Source: Earliella scabrosa
Taxonomy: Eukaryota > Basidiomycota > Agaricomycetes > Polyporales > Polyporaceae
Direction: 5' to 3'
NCBI GenBank assembly: GCA_022605405.1
Contig: JABYQQ010000010.1
Coordinates: 124,001-188,000, forward strand
Length of the DNA stretch: 64,000 nucleotides
The notes under the pieces: model-generated
Databases searched by the model: none
What the model was told of the DNA's origin: nothing
The model's input: only the letters and a program-made list of their open reading frames with translations
Position numbers and translations under genes: made by a program
Part shown: positions 55,203 to 64,000 of the stretch, piece after piece
Layout of the letters: every line of letters begins with the position of its first letter
Numbering within the stretch: position 1 is the first letter of the stretch

Positions 55203-56680
55203 ATGGTGTTGGAACCCCTCCCCTCTATCCTCCCCGACTTCAGTGGCAGGACCCTCGACCTCAGCGGAGGGCGAATCCGCTTCACCAAGAGGCTCGGTGA
55301 GGGCGCCTACGGCGTCGTGTACCGAGCGGTCGACGACTGTTCTGCGGGGTCCTCGTCCTCGCCCGAGCCGCGCCAGTACGCCGTCAAGATCCTCGAGAAG
55401 GCCAGCCGCAAGTCTCGACGATGGCGCTTCCAGCGACGCGAGATCGCCGCGCACCTCTCCGTCAACGACCACCCCAACATCGTCAAGTTCTACGAAGCCT
55501 ACGAGGACGTGTACTTCATGTACATCGTGCTCGAGTACTGTCCTGGAGGCGACCTCCTCAGCGCGATGCTGGACCGTCGCCTGTACTGCTTCAATGATGG
55601 GATGGTGAAGAGAGTCTTCTTGCAGCTCCTCGACGCCGTCGAGTACTGCCACGAGAGCGGGGTCTACCACCGCGACTTGAAGCCCGATAACATCCTCACG
55701 AACATCGAGGGAACGCAGATCAAGGTCGCTGATTTTGGCCTGTCGACCACCGCGAAAGTCAGCGATACGTTCGGATGCGGCAGTTCCTACTACATGAGTC
55801 CCGGTAAGTTAGAATCTTCATTGCAAGATTTGGGACGACCACTCACCTGAATACAACGGCAGAGTGCATCGGGGAAGACTACGACTATCAGCCGTACTCC
55901 ACCGAAGCTAGCGACGTCTGGGCGCTCGGTGTCATTCTCACCAACCTCGTCGCGGGCCGTAACCCATGGAACTTGGCCGTGTCGAGCGACAAGAACTACC
56001 TCGAGTACCTCGCGGATCCATGCTACCTGCGCAAGATGCTCCCCATCTCGATGCAAGCGTCCGAGATCTTGCGCGCGATCTTCAACCCGGACCCCGTGGC
56101 ACGCATCCCGATCCACGAGCTCCGCATGCGCGTCCGCGAGGTGACGACATTCTTCATGACCGACGAGGAGATTGCCAACGCCGACAAGTACGCCAAGATG
56201 GCTGCAGAGAGCTACCGCCCGTCGAAGCCCAACGTCGAGCCTGTGAACAGGGAGGAGCGATACCTCTGCCAATCCATCGTCAGCGACGCGGAAGCGCGCG
56301 CCCTCCTCGAGGATTCAACGTCGTCTCAAGGGTTGCAGAGTAAGGCCTTCATGCCCAAGCAACCATACCCGTCGACACCGCCAGCCCTGCCCCCTAGGCG
56401 CACTCCTCCAGGCGCCGCTGCGGCCAAGTTCGTGATCGCTCCCTCGGAGGGTATCTCACCATCGAGCTCAAGCTCGAGCTCGAGCTCCGGAGGAGAGAGC
56501 GACGAACCTGTCACGCCGATGACGCACGCCCAAGAGCCCTCTACGGAGGTTCCAGTGTTCACTGAGAGCGAGAAGGTCGGCGAAGCGATCGTACCCACCC
56601 AGGGTAGACAGTCAAAGTGCCTCTCCATGCCCTTGAGCACGGTCTTCTCCCGTCCCGTCGCGTTGGCTATTCGTGCGTAG
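55203..56680 (+). CDS. Ser/Thr protein kinase, fungal Ran1/Ksp1/Sks1 type (kinase 2)
   Basis: Exons 55203-55803 and 55863-56680 give 472 aa. Kinase domain about residues 25-320: GEGAYGVVY, YAVKILEKASRKSRRW, YHRDLKPDNI, DFGLSTTAKV, MSPECIGEDY, SDVWALGVILTNLVAGRNPW. The single intron splits the same Glu codon of MSPE as in kinase 1, so the pair arose by tandem duplication. The C-terminal ~150 residues are Ser/Pro-rich (SPSSSSSSSSSGGESDEP) and end near PLSTVFSRPVALAIRA. All catalytic residues are present. Probably cytoplasmic or nuclear; substrates unknown. Confidence 0.92.
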
Positions 56681-57083
56681 TCTGTGACTGCCTGTCGATC
56701 AGCCATCCGATGACTCGCTCTTGTGATCATGATGCGCCTTCATGTCCGCAACTGTACTCGCCTTCGACCCTTCAGCTGTGCTATAATGTACTCCAACCTT
56801 GTTGTCCGTGACAACTGTAGCTTCTTAGTCTGCCTCGTCAACCTATTTGTACTGGGAAAGCATTGTTATGCATTGTCCGATGTGTTGCTTGATGTCTAAG
56901 CGATGCAGGTGCAGAGCGTGAATGTGGTACGGTAAGGGCACGGTCAAAGGAGATAAGTTATGGCTACAATACTGTACGTCAAGAGTTCGCGATATCAGTA
57001 CCACACACGAACTAGACGGGGAAGAGCCAGACGCACCGAGAAAGTCCAGTCCAGCTGCAGGAGATGTCGACGGTCCGCCACAC
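56681..57083. other. Intergenic region between convergent genes
   Basis: Shared 3' region of kinase 2 and BIR1. No recognisable feature. Confidence 0.4.
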
Positions 57084-60067
57084 TCACGACGTCTCAATCA
57101 ACTTCCTCGTCTCCGCCGCCTTCTCCTTGAACTCTTCGATGCGTCGTTCCGCATCCGCCTTGAGCTGCGTATACTGCGACTCCATCTCCCGCCTGATGTA
57201 CTGCTCGAGGGTCATCTCGGCTTCCTCCTCTGTGAGACTCCCAAGCTTCTCAACGGGAAACTGCGCGAGGTACGGATGGTATGCGCGCGGAGAGTTCGGT
57301 GCTGCTGCGAGGAGCTCCTCATCGGGATCAGGCATATGCACGTCGTGAGTCCCTTCACTGGCAGCACGAACGGGAGACGGAGAGATAGAACGATGCACTG
57401 CAGAGATGGGCGTGCTTGGTCCAGGAGGATCGGGTTGAGCGGGAAAACCCTTCGCTTCAGCGCCCTGTACAGGCTGAGCCCGAACGGGGCTCTGAGGAGA
57501 GTCGACTTCCATCCGCATGTCGTCTGTTGACGCAGCCTTAGGGCGAGAGGGTGGTGGTGGAAGGAGTACCTCGACCTGCATCTTCTTCTTGGATGCCTGG
57601 CTGGAGGGCTTCTTGACAGGCAGTACCACGTTCGTGCTCTCTTGACGAGAGACAGGCGCTTTGCCCTTAGAACGCGCCTTCGCCGGTGGATCGTGCACGC
57701 CGCTCTCTTCGCCTTCGGAGTCAATCTCGATTACTTTGAGCGAGTCCTTGTTGAGCTTGCTTGGGGGACGGGAGCTCGGTAACCTCGAAGATGAAGCCAC
57801 GCTAGACGAACGAACGCCGTTGGCGACGGGACTGGGCCGTTTGCCCGTCTCACTATCGGCAGGTGACGACCGGGACGGTGCTCGGGCAGGAAGTTCAGCC
57901 CTATGTGACATGGGAGCTGCCTTCTTCGCCGGTGGCTCAACCGGCGGTTTAGGAGGTGATCCAGGTTCGTCGTCGACATCCATACGGTCCGCGTCTGGAG
58001 GGGGCTCTGCGGTGGCATATCCGGCGTCCTCGGACAGCGAAGACTTACGTTCATCTTCTACCTTGAGCCCCCGCGACGCGGCGCTCCGTCCGCTCTCTGC
58101 TCGGATATGCGACTTCTCTTGCCTCTCCGGCTCGACAGCACCATCATCCACATCGGAGTCGCGCTTCTCCGTTTTGGGCTTCGATCGCGAGACGGCCTTG
58201 CCTTTGGGCTTCTTGGGCGGCGCAGATGGGACGTCATCCTCCTCAGCCGTAGGTGGAACCTGCTTCGATGTCTTCTTGGACGCAGCGGACACGACCACAG
58301 GTTCTTCCACCTCCTCTTGCTTGACCTTGGCCCGGGAACCAGACTTGGTCCTCGTAAGCGTCGATCTCGAGGTAGGTGGCGCCGTCTCGGTCTCTGACTC
58401 CAAATTGGCCTTCGATCGAGTCCGCCCGTGCGCCTTCTTCAGTGGTGGTGGTGGCTCCACGTCGGACTCCTCAACAACAATCTCCTCCTCCTGCGCCTTC
58501 TTGCCCTTGGTTTGACTGGCCGGCTTGGCTGTTGCGTTCTTCGGTGGTCGTCCTCGCTTCTTCTTCGGCGGCTCCGGTTCTGGCTCCGGCTCCTGCATCT
58601 CCACATCCTCGTCCTTCACAGTCGCTGCTCCTTCATCCTCCTCCTCGGCGATCGCGGAGACACGAGCTTTCGTTCGACCGCCCGTCTTCCGCTTGGTCTT
58701 ACTGGTCCGTCTTCCCACATCGCTCTCGCTTCCCCCGTCCGTTTCCTCCACCTCGGAACTGACCGTTCTGCTACCCGGGGTCTTCCCGTTAGTGCTTGTG
58801 CCTCTCGTGGAACGACGGGAAGCAGGCGTTTTCGCGACAACAGAGGACGCGCGTGCAGAGCTAGCTTTGCTCTGCCGTCCACTGGATGGTCGTCGGAGGG
58901 AGGCATCGGATGGAGTTGGCGCAACCTCATCATCAGACTCGAGACTCGTTTCTTGTGTCGGGTCGCTCCTGAGAGTTTGGGAGGCAGACCTTGTGGGCGC
59001 CTTTGGTGCAGCTTTGGAATTGGGGCGTTTCGCTGTTGACTTGCTGAGGGGGTTTCCGGAATAAGCCTTCAAGAAAGCGCAAGAGGTCTTATGCTTCTTG
59101 TCTCGCTTCAGGTGCTCCTCGCTGTGCCCCTGGTTAGCGTGTTGCAACGGTCGAAACATCCGTGACCTACTAAGGGTCATCGTCCGCGTCCCATCCACTG
59201 AGGCTCAAGTTGCAATAGGTACAAACGGCGGTGTCATCACCTGCCTCCGAGGGGTTGCATACGAATCCGGCTTTGGCTAGCTGCAGAATATGTCAGTACC
59301 ATAGTTCACATGGCAAACAACCGGCAACAATCTGAGTACTCGACTGGCCCTATGGAAGATCACCATGTCGGAGTACTAGCATAGGATTAAAGGAACATTC
59401 GCCCCGAGTCGTGCAGAGTTGAAACAGCGTGCTGGCACCCACATGGACCGCATATAGTCGATGTGCAGGATGTCTCTGACGAGATGTGCAGAGACATGTC
59501 CTTGCACATCGTGCGCATGTTGTGACGCTGCGCGGGGAAATCTTTGGTTTGTATCACGAGTAACTCACCGCTTTGGAATTCGCACCATGGCCCTTAATTG
59601 AATCGTGAGGCCACCGAGTCTTGGAGAATATGTCCAGACGCGCTTTCTCCATGGCCTTGCTGGTTGGGTGACGCGTTGGATCAGAGAGATCATCGCTGAA
59701 TGACTGTTACAAGGCACCTGACAGATAACGATGAAGACGACACGTACCTTAGCTCTCCAAGACCCCTCTGACAACGGACAACCGCCCAGGCGCATGTGTT
59801 GCGACACTTGTCATAGTGTATCGTGAAGGGATCGTCATCCGGCTCCCAGCCACCCAACGACTTCTTGCACATAAAGCATGTGACGTTGTCGTTACTGTCG
59901 GAATCAGGGTTGAAGTAGAAGCCGGCCTCAGCGAGCGTGTCGGGGGTGGCTTTGAACGACGAAGGGTGAGGCCATTTGGATGAGGATGCAAGCTTGCTCG
60001 ACGATGCTTTCGACCGCTTAGATTTCGGAGCAGAAAAGGACTCGAGGCGAGAATTGAGGTATTCCAT
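57084..60067 (-). CDS. BIR1: BIR1/survivin-type chromosomal passenger protein, two BIR domains
   Basis: Exons 60067-59748, 59695-59569, 59280-59171 and 59121-57084 join to 2,595 nt, 864 aa, close to yeast Bir1 size. BIR 1 (about residues 5-105) has CFMCKKSLGGWEPDDDPFTI and HYDKCRNTC. BIR 2 (about 118-205) has VCTYCNLSLSGWDADDDPYE and HLKRDKKHKTSC. Each has the CxxC-His-Cys zinc set. The long middle is disordered, with KKKRGRPPKN resembling an AT-hook and many Ser/Pro and acidic blocks. A conserved-looking C-terminal helix (EEEAEMTLEQYIRREMESQY) follows, expected to bind INCENP/Borealin partners by analogy. In yeasts Bir1 places Aurora kinase at centromeres. The splice into exon 4 uses the second AG (cacag), which restores DDDPYEEH. 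Confidence 0.9.
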
Positions 60068-60388
60068 CCCTGCGGGGAGAGAGAGGAAGAGCACTGGGAG
60101 CAGAACGAAGAGCAACCAACCTCCGACGGGCCTCCTGTACATGCCGCCAGACGCGCTGTGACTGAGCCGTGGTCACGCGTGATGCCCTGTGACCGACGCG
60201 ACGAGTGTGGCGTGCAAGCGCCAGCGTCGCGATCACCGAAGTGGCCTTGTTGGAGTCAGGAAGAAAACCCGCCCAGTTGTTCTCTGCAGCCATCTTGCTC
60301 CCCATGCTCTCCGCGATCTCTCTGCTAGCCCCCTGAAACACGTGCTACGCACCCACCTCATAACTTGTCCCGCTGCGTCCTTCCAAAC
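60068..60388. promoter_or_regulatory. Shared 321-bp intergenic region of BIR1 and WAPL
   Basis: The two chromosome-segregation genes start on opposite sides of this short gap, so it is a probable bidirectional promoter. No TATA box is evident. A minus-strand frame extends BIR1 upstream with a hydrophobic stretch, but it is more likely leader. Confidence 0.45.
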
Positions 60389-63300
60389 ATGCAACGCACT
60401 TACAGCCGCAAGCGGAACCAGCGTCGGTCATTTCCTCCGGAGAGCCTGGATGAGCCACCTGGTACGGATGAGGCGGCGGTCAGACCACGGAAGCGCCAGA
60501 AGATCGAGGTGGAGGTCATAGAACCTCTGGAATCGGCCCACCGGAGCGGACACGAGCCAACGGCGGTCAGTAGTACTTCATCTCGGAACGGAGCGAGTGC
60601 GTCTCTACATTTTGGCACTGTTCTGCATGAATTGAATGAATGCAATCTACCCCAGCTAACTCTGCAATGAGGCCAACGAAGTCACCTATGCTGGCGCGCT
60701 CCCCCACTCCTTCTGTACCTTCACGACCTACAACGCCTCCTCGTACATCCGTTTCAGGGAGAGCGACCACCCCCGCTGTCGAAGATAATCCTCGTTCCCC
60801 ATCTCCAAGAAGGCCCGCGAAGGATTTGTCCCAGATTTTCTCCTTCGCGATGGACACTGCAGCCCCTGGACCTTCGCGCGCGATCGACAAGTCAAAGTCA
60901 AGCGTCGCACGCCGGATGCTGGGTCGTTCGCGGACCGACAGCAGCGTAATCAGCATCGGCAGCACCAGTGAAGGGGATTCGTCTTCCGTCCAGGGCACTC
61001 CGAAGAAGCTTCGAGCTTTCGTTTCCGACAGCGTCGTAGGGTCACCGACTTCACGCGCGCAATCCCAATCCCCTTCCAAGGCAAAGCCATCCGATGATGT
61101 GTCCTCGCCACCGGTTCGTCCGACACTGGTCAACTCCAACGTCAGGACATACGCTGGGAAGTCGCGATCCTTCCTAGTCGCTTTACCTCCTTCACAAGCG
61201 GCGTCAATGGGTATGGATGCGAGCTTGATGGCTAATGCCAATGCCATGGTCGTCGAGAACCAGGAAGACGACTTCGAAATGCGAGAGTCGTATACAGAGC
61301 TCCGACAGCGATGGGGTGTAGATGCATCGGAGGATGACCCACGGCCTCCATCCCCACAACTCTCTCCATCACCCAGACGGAAGGGCAAGTCAAAGGGGCT
61401 GCCGAAACAGGTTGAGCCTATCAGACTACTACCGAACGGAATGATGAACGACCTTAAGAGCATCACTGAACTCCGGAGTAAAGGAGAGTCCAGACGGTTC
61501 CTGGATGAGGTGGGCTACCTCTTCGAAGGGTTGGAAGCGCAGGGCGCACTGGGTGTGCGGAGGGGAAGGTTCGTTGTTTGTCTGCTAGCATTTCGTGTCT
61601 TGCTAATGTCATGTACTGCAGTGCCTTGGAAATCGTAACCAAACTCTGTGATGTGGATTTTGCTCGCAGAGCGAAGGCAGCGGATTTCCTCGGCCGAGCT
61701 TGGGAAGTCCTCAGGGAGGCTGGCGCAGGGGACGGAGACAAGGTAAATGGCACAAACTTGGCTCCTCGAGCCTCAGCTTACGATCAATCATGCAGGTTTT
61801 GGACTCCATCCTTGCCTTCTATGCAGCGCTGGTCTCGCGAGATTCCACGGACCTGCTGGATTTGGCTGCGAAGTCTGACTTCGCATCTACACTACACCGA
61901 ATGCTTGCCTCCTTAGCACATCTTAATGACCCTCTCTGGCTCATATCGACGGAGGCTGGTGCGGGGCAGCTGAAGATCGCGGGTATCTCGAAAGGGGAAA
62001 CAGTACTGGTGAGTATTCGTAGCAGCTCCCGCACCACTTCAACATACTCATGTGCGAAGTTAGCGAACCTGCAAAGGCTAGTGCGAAAGAAGTCCGGTCT
62101 GTTTGACGAAGGCGATATCGTACGTCTTCATGTTCATGCGTGCCGTCCCCCGTATCTCTGAACGAGCTTCAGGTTTCCAACCGGTTACTCATATCGCAGG
62201 CACTCGTCGTAGTATCGCCATCGGCACATAATATCTCTCATCTCCCTTCACTTCTCCATAGCCTCACCGCGGAGATGGGGTTGTTGCCCACCCGCGTTGC
62301 AGCTTACACCTCCGGCCTCTCGCTGTTTCCTCCTCAAGGCCCGTCTTCGTACGTGGAAACCCCATCAATCCTGCACTTGGACCATTGTCTCCGTCTCCTC
62401 GACACCTGCCTTCTCGGTTCTTGGTCTGTCTCTGGAGAGGAGAGTGTCCTGCGGACACAGAAGCTGATTGAACTCCGTGAAAGCGGGTTCATCAAGTCCG
62501 TCTTTGCTCTGTGTGTCAGCTGTGATATCATCTCGCGCGATAACAGTCTAGAGGATCATCGAGCCACCGGTGAGTAACGCATGTTGAGCAAGCAGTATGG
62601 TTATTGACGTCTCCGCTCAGCAAGCAAGTGTATTGAGTCTGCACTTCGTGTCCTCATCAATCTTACCCATGACGATGCACATTGGTGCCAATCGGTCCTG
62701 GACAACGATCTCGCCTTGCCATCTATCATGCGTCTCGTCGTGACCGCGCAGCGCCAGAGGCGGATGTTCGAGAAGCGTGCAGATGCGGACGAGGCCGACC
62801 CTGAAGACACCGACAACGCTGCCCGTTGTCTCGATCGACTTTGTCTCGCGCTTGGTCTCTTGACGAACCTCGTGCAAGCAACGCCTGATGCTCGACGCGC
62901 CATAAGCGACACATGTACGTGCATTCATTGGTCTGCGCATTCTGAAACTGCAGTGTCTCACGGTCAACATTCTGATAGTGCTCGACTACAACTGCCCAGG
63001 CCAGCGGCGCTGCCTTCGCGAGTGCACATGCCCATCACGCACCAGCGCACTAGCGTGTCTTGCTCAAGTTTACACTCACTATATCAAGTCGACGAGTGAA
63101 CTTGACGCGGTTGTCCGGGGCCACATGGCCGTTCTGTTCGGACTGCTCATGGAGCGCGTCCCCGCCAATCAGCATGCGCTCTTGGCCGCAATACCTGGCG
63201 AAAATGACCGAGCGAAGCTAGGGACACTATTGCAGCACGCGCAAGACTTCACTTTGTTCTATGTCGCGTTGACGAGGAAGATGGCCGAAGCTCAGAGAGG

Positions 63301-63451
63301 TGCGGATGATGCGGAGCGGGATGAAGATCACGACGAGGTCCAGTCTGTGACGAACGCATCCGGTCGAGTTTTCCACGACTCCAAGGGAGAGGCGGTGGCG
63401 AAGGGAGTGGTCGCGTTCCTACAGAAACTGAAAGACGAGAGCCGGCGGTGA
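60389..63451 (+). CDS. WAPL: WAPL (wings apart-like) cohesin-release factor
   Basis: Eight exons (60389-60569, 60656-61568, 61622-61742, 61796-62008, 62060-62119, 62173-62569, 62621-62914, 62979-63451) join to 2,652 nt, 883 aa. The N-terminal half is disordered, with basic (KRNQRR, RPRKRQK) and Ser/Pro-rich parts and the motif NVRTYAGKSRSFL. The C-terminal Wapl domain starts near MNDLKSITELRSKGESRRFL and includes ALEIVTKLCDVDFARRAKAA, VLDSILAFYAALVSR, LRVLINLTHDDAHWCQSVLD, CLALGLLTNLVQ and CPSRTSALACLAQVYTHY. Wapl binds cohesin and Pds5 and releases cohesin from chromatin. The acceptor of exon 8 (gatag) was chosen because it keeps the fungal Cys-rich block in frame; the first AG would not. 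Confidence 0.9.
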
Positions 63452-63789
63452 CTGTGCCCACTACCCATCTATCCGTAATGCCCGATTATTTCACGATCTC
63501 CTGCTACATTGCTATACCACACCTGCTGTATCATAGGACGTTACCTGTACTCTTAGTGTAGCCACTGTGGCCTAGAGTGCCACATCGGGGTGGCTGTGGT
63601 CCAGGCCCAGCACCGCGTTCCTTAGCTAATATGGGTCATGTGATCGCGTCGCGTCGCGGTTCAGTTCGCACGGCAATTCGCGGAAATCAAACACAACCTT
63701 CACGTTTCCGTCACCGTCACTGTCTCGTACCTGTTTCTCTTTCTTTCCCCTCTTCTTCGGCGACCACGACCACGACGACCTCAAGCACG
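63452..63789. other. Intergenic region after WAPL
   Basis: Presumed 3' end of WAPL and 5' leader of the next gene; pyrimidine-rich just before ATG 63790, as is common in fungal leaders. Confidence 0.4.
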
Positions 63790-64000
63790 ATGACCAAACA
63801 GGCTTTGATACCCGCCTCCGCCCCCACCTCTCCCCTCGTCCACCGTAACAAGCAAAATCATCATCCGTCGACCCCGCAACGACCCCTCCATCACTCTGCA
63901 AGCGCACGGCATTATGCCTCTCCCTTCACCCCGGCGACGACCTTCTCAACTCCGTATACCCCGCTCAGTCTTCGATCATTCTCGTCCAATGGCTCTAGCA
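63790..64000 (+). CDS. Start of a Ser/Thr/Pro-rich protein (runs off right edge)
   Basis: ATG 63790 opens a frame that stays open to base 64000 (70 codons). It reads MTKQALIPASAPTSPLVHRN, then HHSASARHYASPFTPATTFS and TPYTPLSLRSFSSNGSS. The sequence is low complexity and typical of a disordered N-terminus with possible phosphorylation sites. I faintly associate this leader with WD40 proteins of the Cdc20/Ama1 group in basidiomycetes, but nothing in the visible part proves it. Confidence 0.55.
   Translation, partial: MTKQALIPASAPTSPLVHRNKQNHHPSTPQRPLHHSASARHYASPFTPATTFSTPYTPLSLRSFSSNGSS

Noticed and set aside
57661..59064. Long plus-strand open frames of 128-284 codons
   Set aside because: They are antisense shadows of the low-complexity, GC-rich BIR1 exon 4.
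60068..60142. BIR1 extended upstream with a hydrophobic N-terminus (WLLFVLLPVLFLSLPAG)
   Set aside because: A membrane signal is out of place for a nuclear BIR protein; ATG 60067 directly precedes the usual BIR leader.
1..64000. CRISPR arrays, bacterial operons, ribosome binding sites or phage genes
   Set aside because: Spliceosomal introns and fungal gene families throughout show a eukaryotic nuclear sequence; no array-like spaced repeats seen. I also recognised no tRNA or rRNA gene.

Overview
The window looks like nuclear DNA from an agaricomycete (basidiomycete) fungus, probably a wood-decay lineage. Genes are split by 50-60 nt GT-AG introns. There is a Tnp2 (CACTA-type) transposase, a chromodomain Ty3/Gypsy element, a GH7 cellobiohydrolase relic, and housekeeping genes in familiar fungal forms (BIR1, WAPL, Ran1-like kinases). 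Exon models below were made by hand from splice signals and frame continuity; the species is not determined.

Layout. 1-3.7 kb: two uncharacterised minus-strand genes and degenerate sequence. 3.76-7.86 kb: an apparently intact 5-exon Tnp2 transposase. 8.0-18.2 kb: a large inverted duplication, two 3,107-bp arms (8009-11115 and 15073-18179) around a 3,957-bp spacer. Each arm carries a helical-protein gene (A), a small ORF with a strong membrane segment, and a second gene (B). The spacer carries three more genes. 18.7-28.2 kb: an uncharacterised gene, a RING gene, a Pro/Ser-rich gene, a WD40 plus membrane-segment gene and an 828-aa uncharacterised gene. 29.76-31.5 kb: a third, partial copy of the arm, joined to a GH7 cellobiohydrolase pseudogene. 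32.1-38.3 kb: three more helical-protein genes and a second RING gene. 38.3-41.5 kb: gene-poor, with possible small inverted-repeat elements. 41.55-47.94 kb: a complete, young chromovirus with identical LTRs and a 5-bp target duplication. 48-52.8 kb: gene-poor, with a 147-bp higher-order minisatellite and an AT-rich block. 52.8-63.5 kb: conserved chromosomal genes, namely two related Ran1/Ksp1-type kinases, then BIR1 (survivin) and WAPL head to head, then the start of another gene.

The main result is an undescribed gene family. Six genes (at 9.7-10.9, 13.7-15.0, 15.2-16.5, 32.1-33.4, 34.4-35.7 and 36.2-37.5 kb) encode 307-337 aa all-helical proteins. They are very divergent in sequence but share six exons, intron phases 2-0-0-0-0, near-constant exon lengths, an N..YR..AL..LR motif in exon 2 and an F..LL.PL motif at the start of exon 4. 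Two RING-coiled-coil genes that share intron phases with each other sit near these clusters. The pattern suggests a birth-and-death multigene locus reshaped by recent duplication. Its function is unknown.
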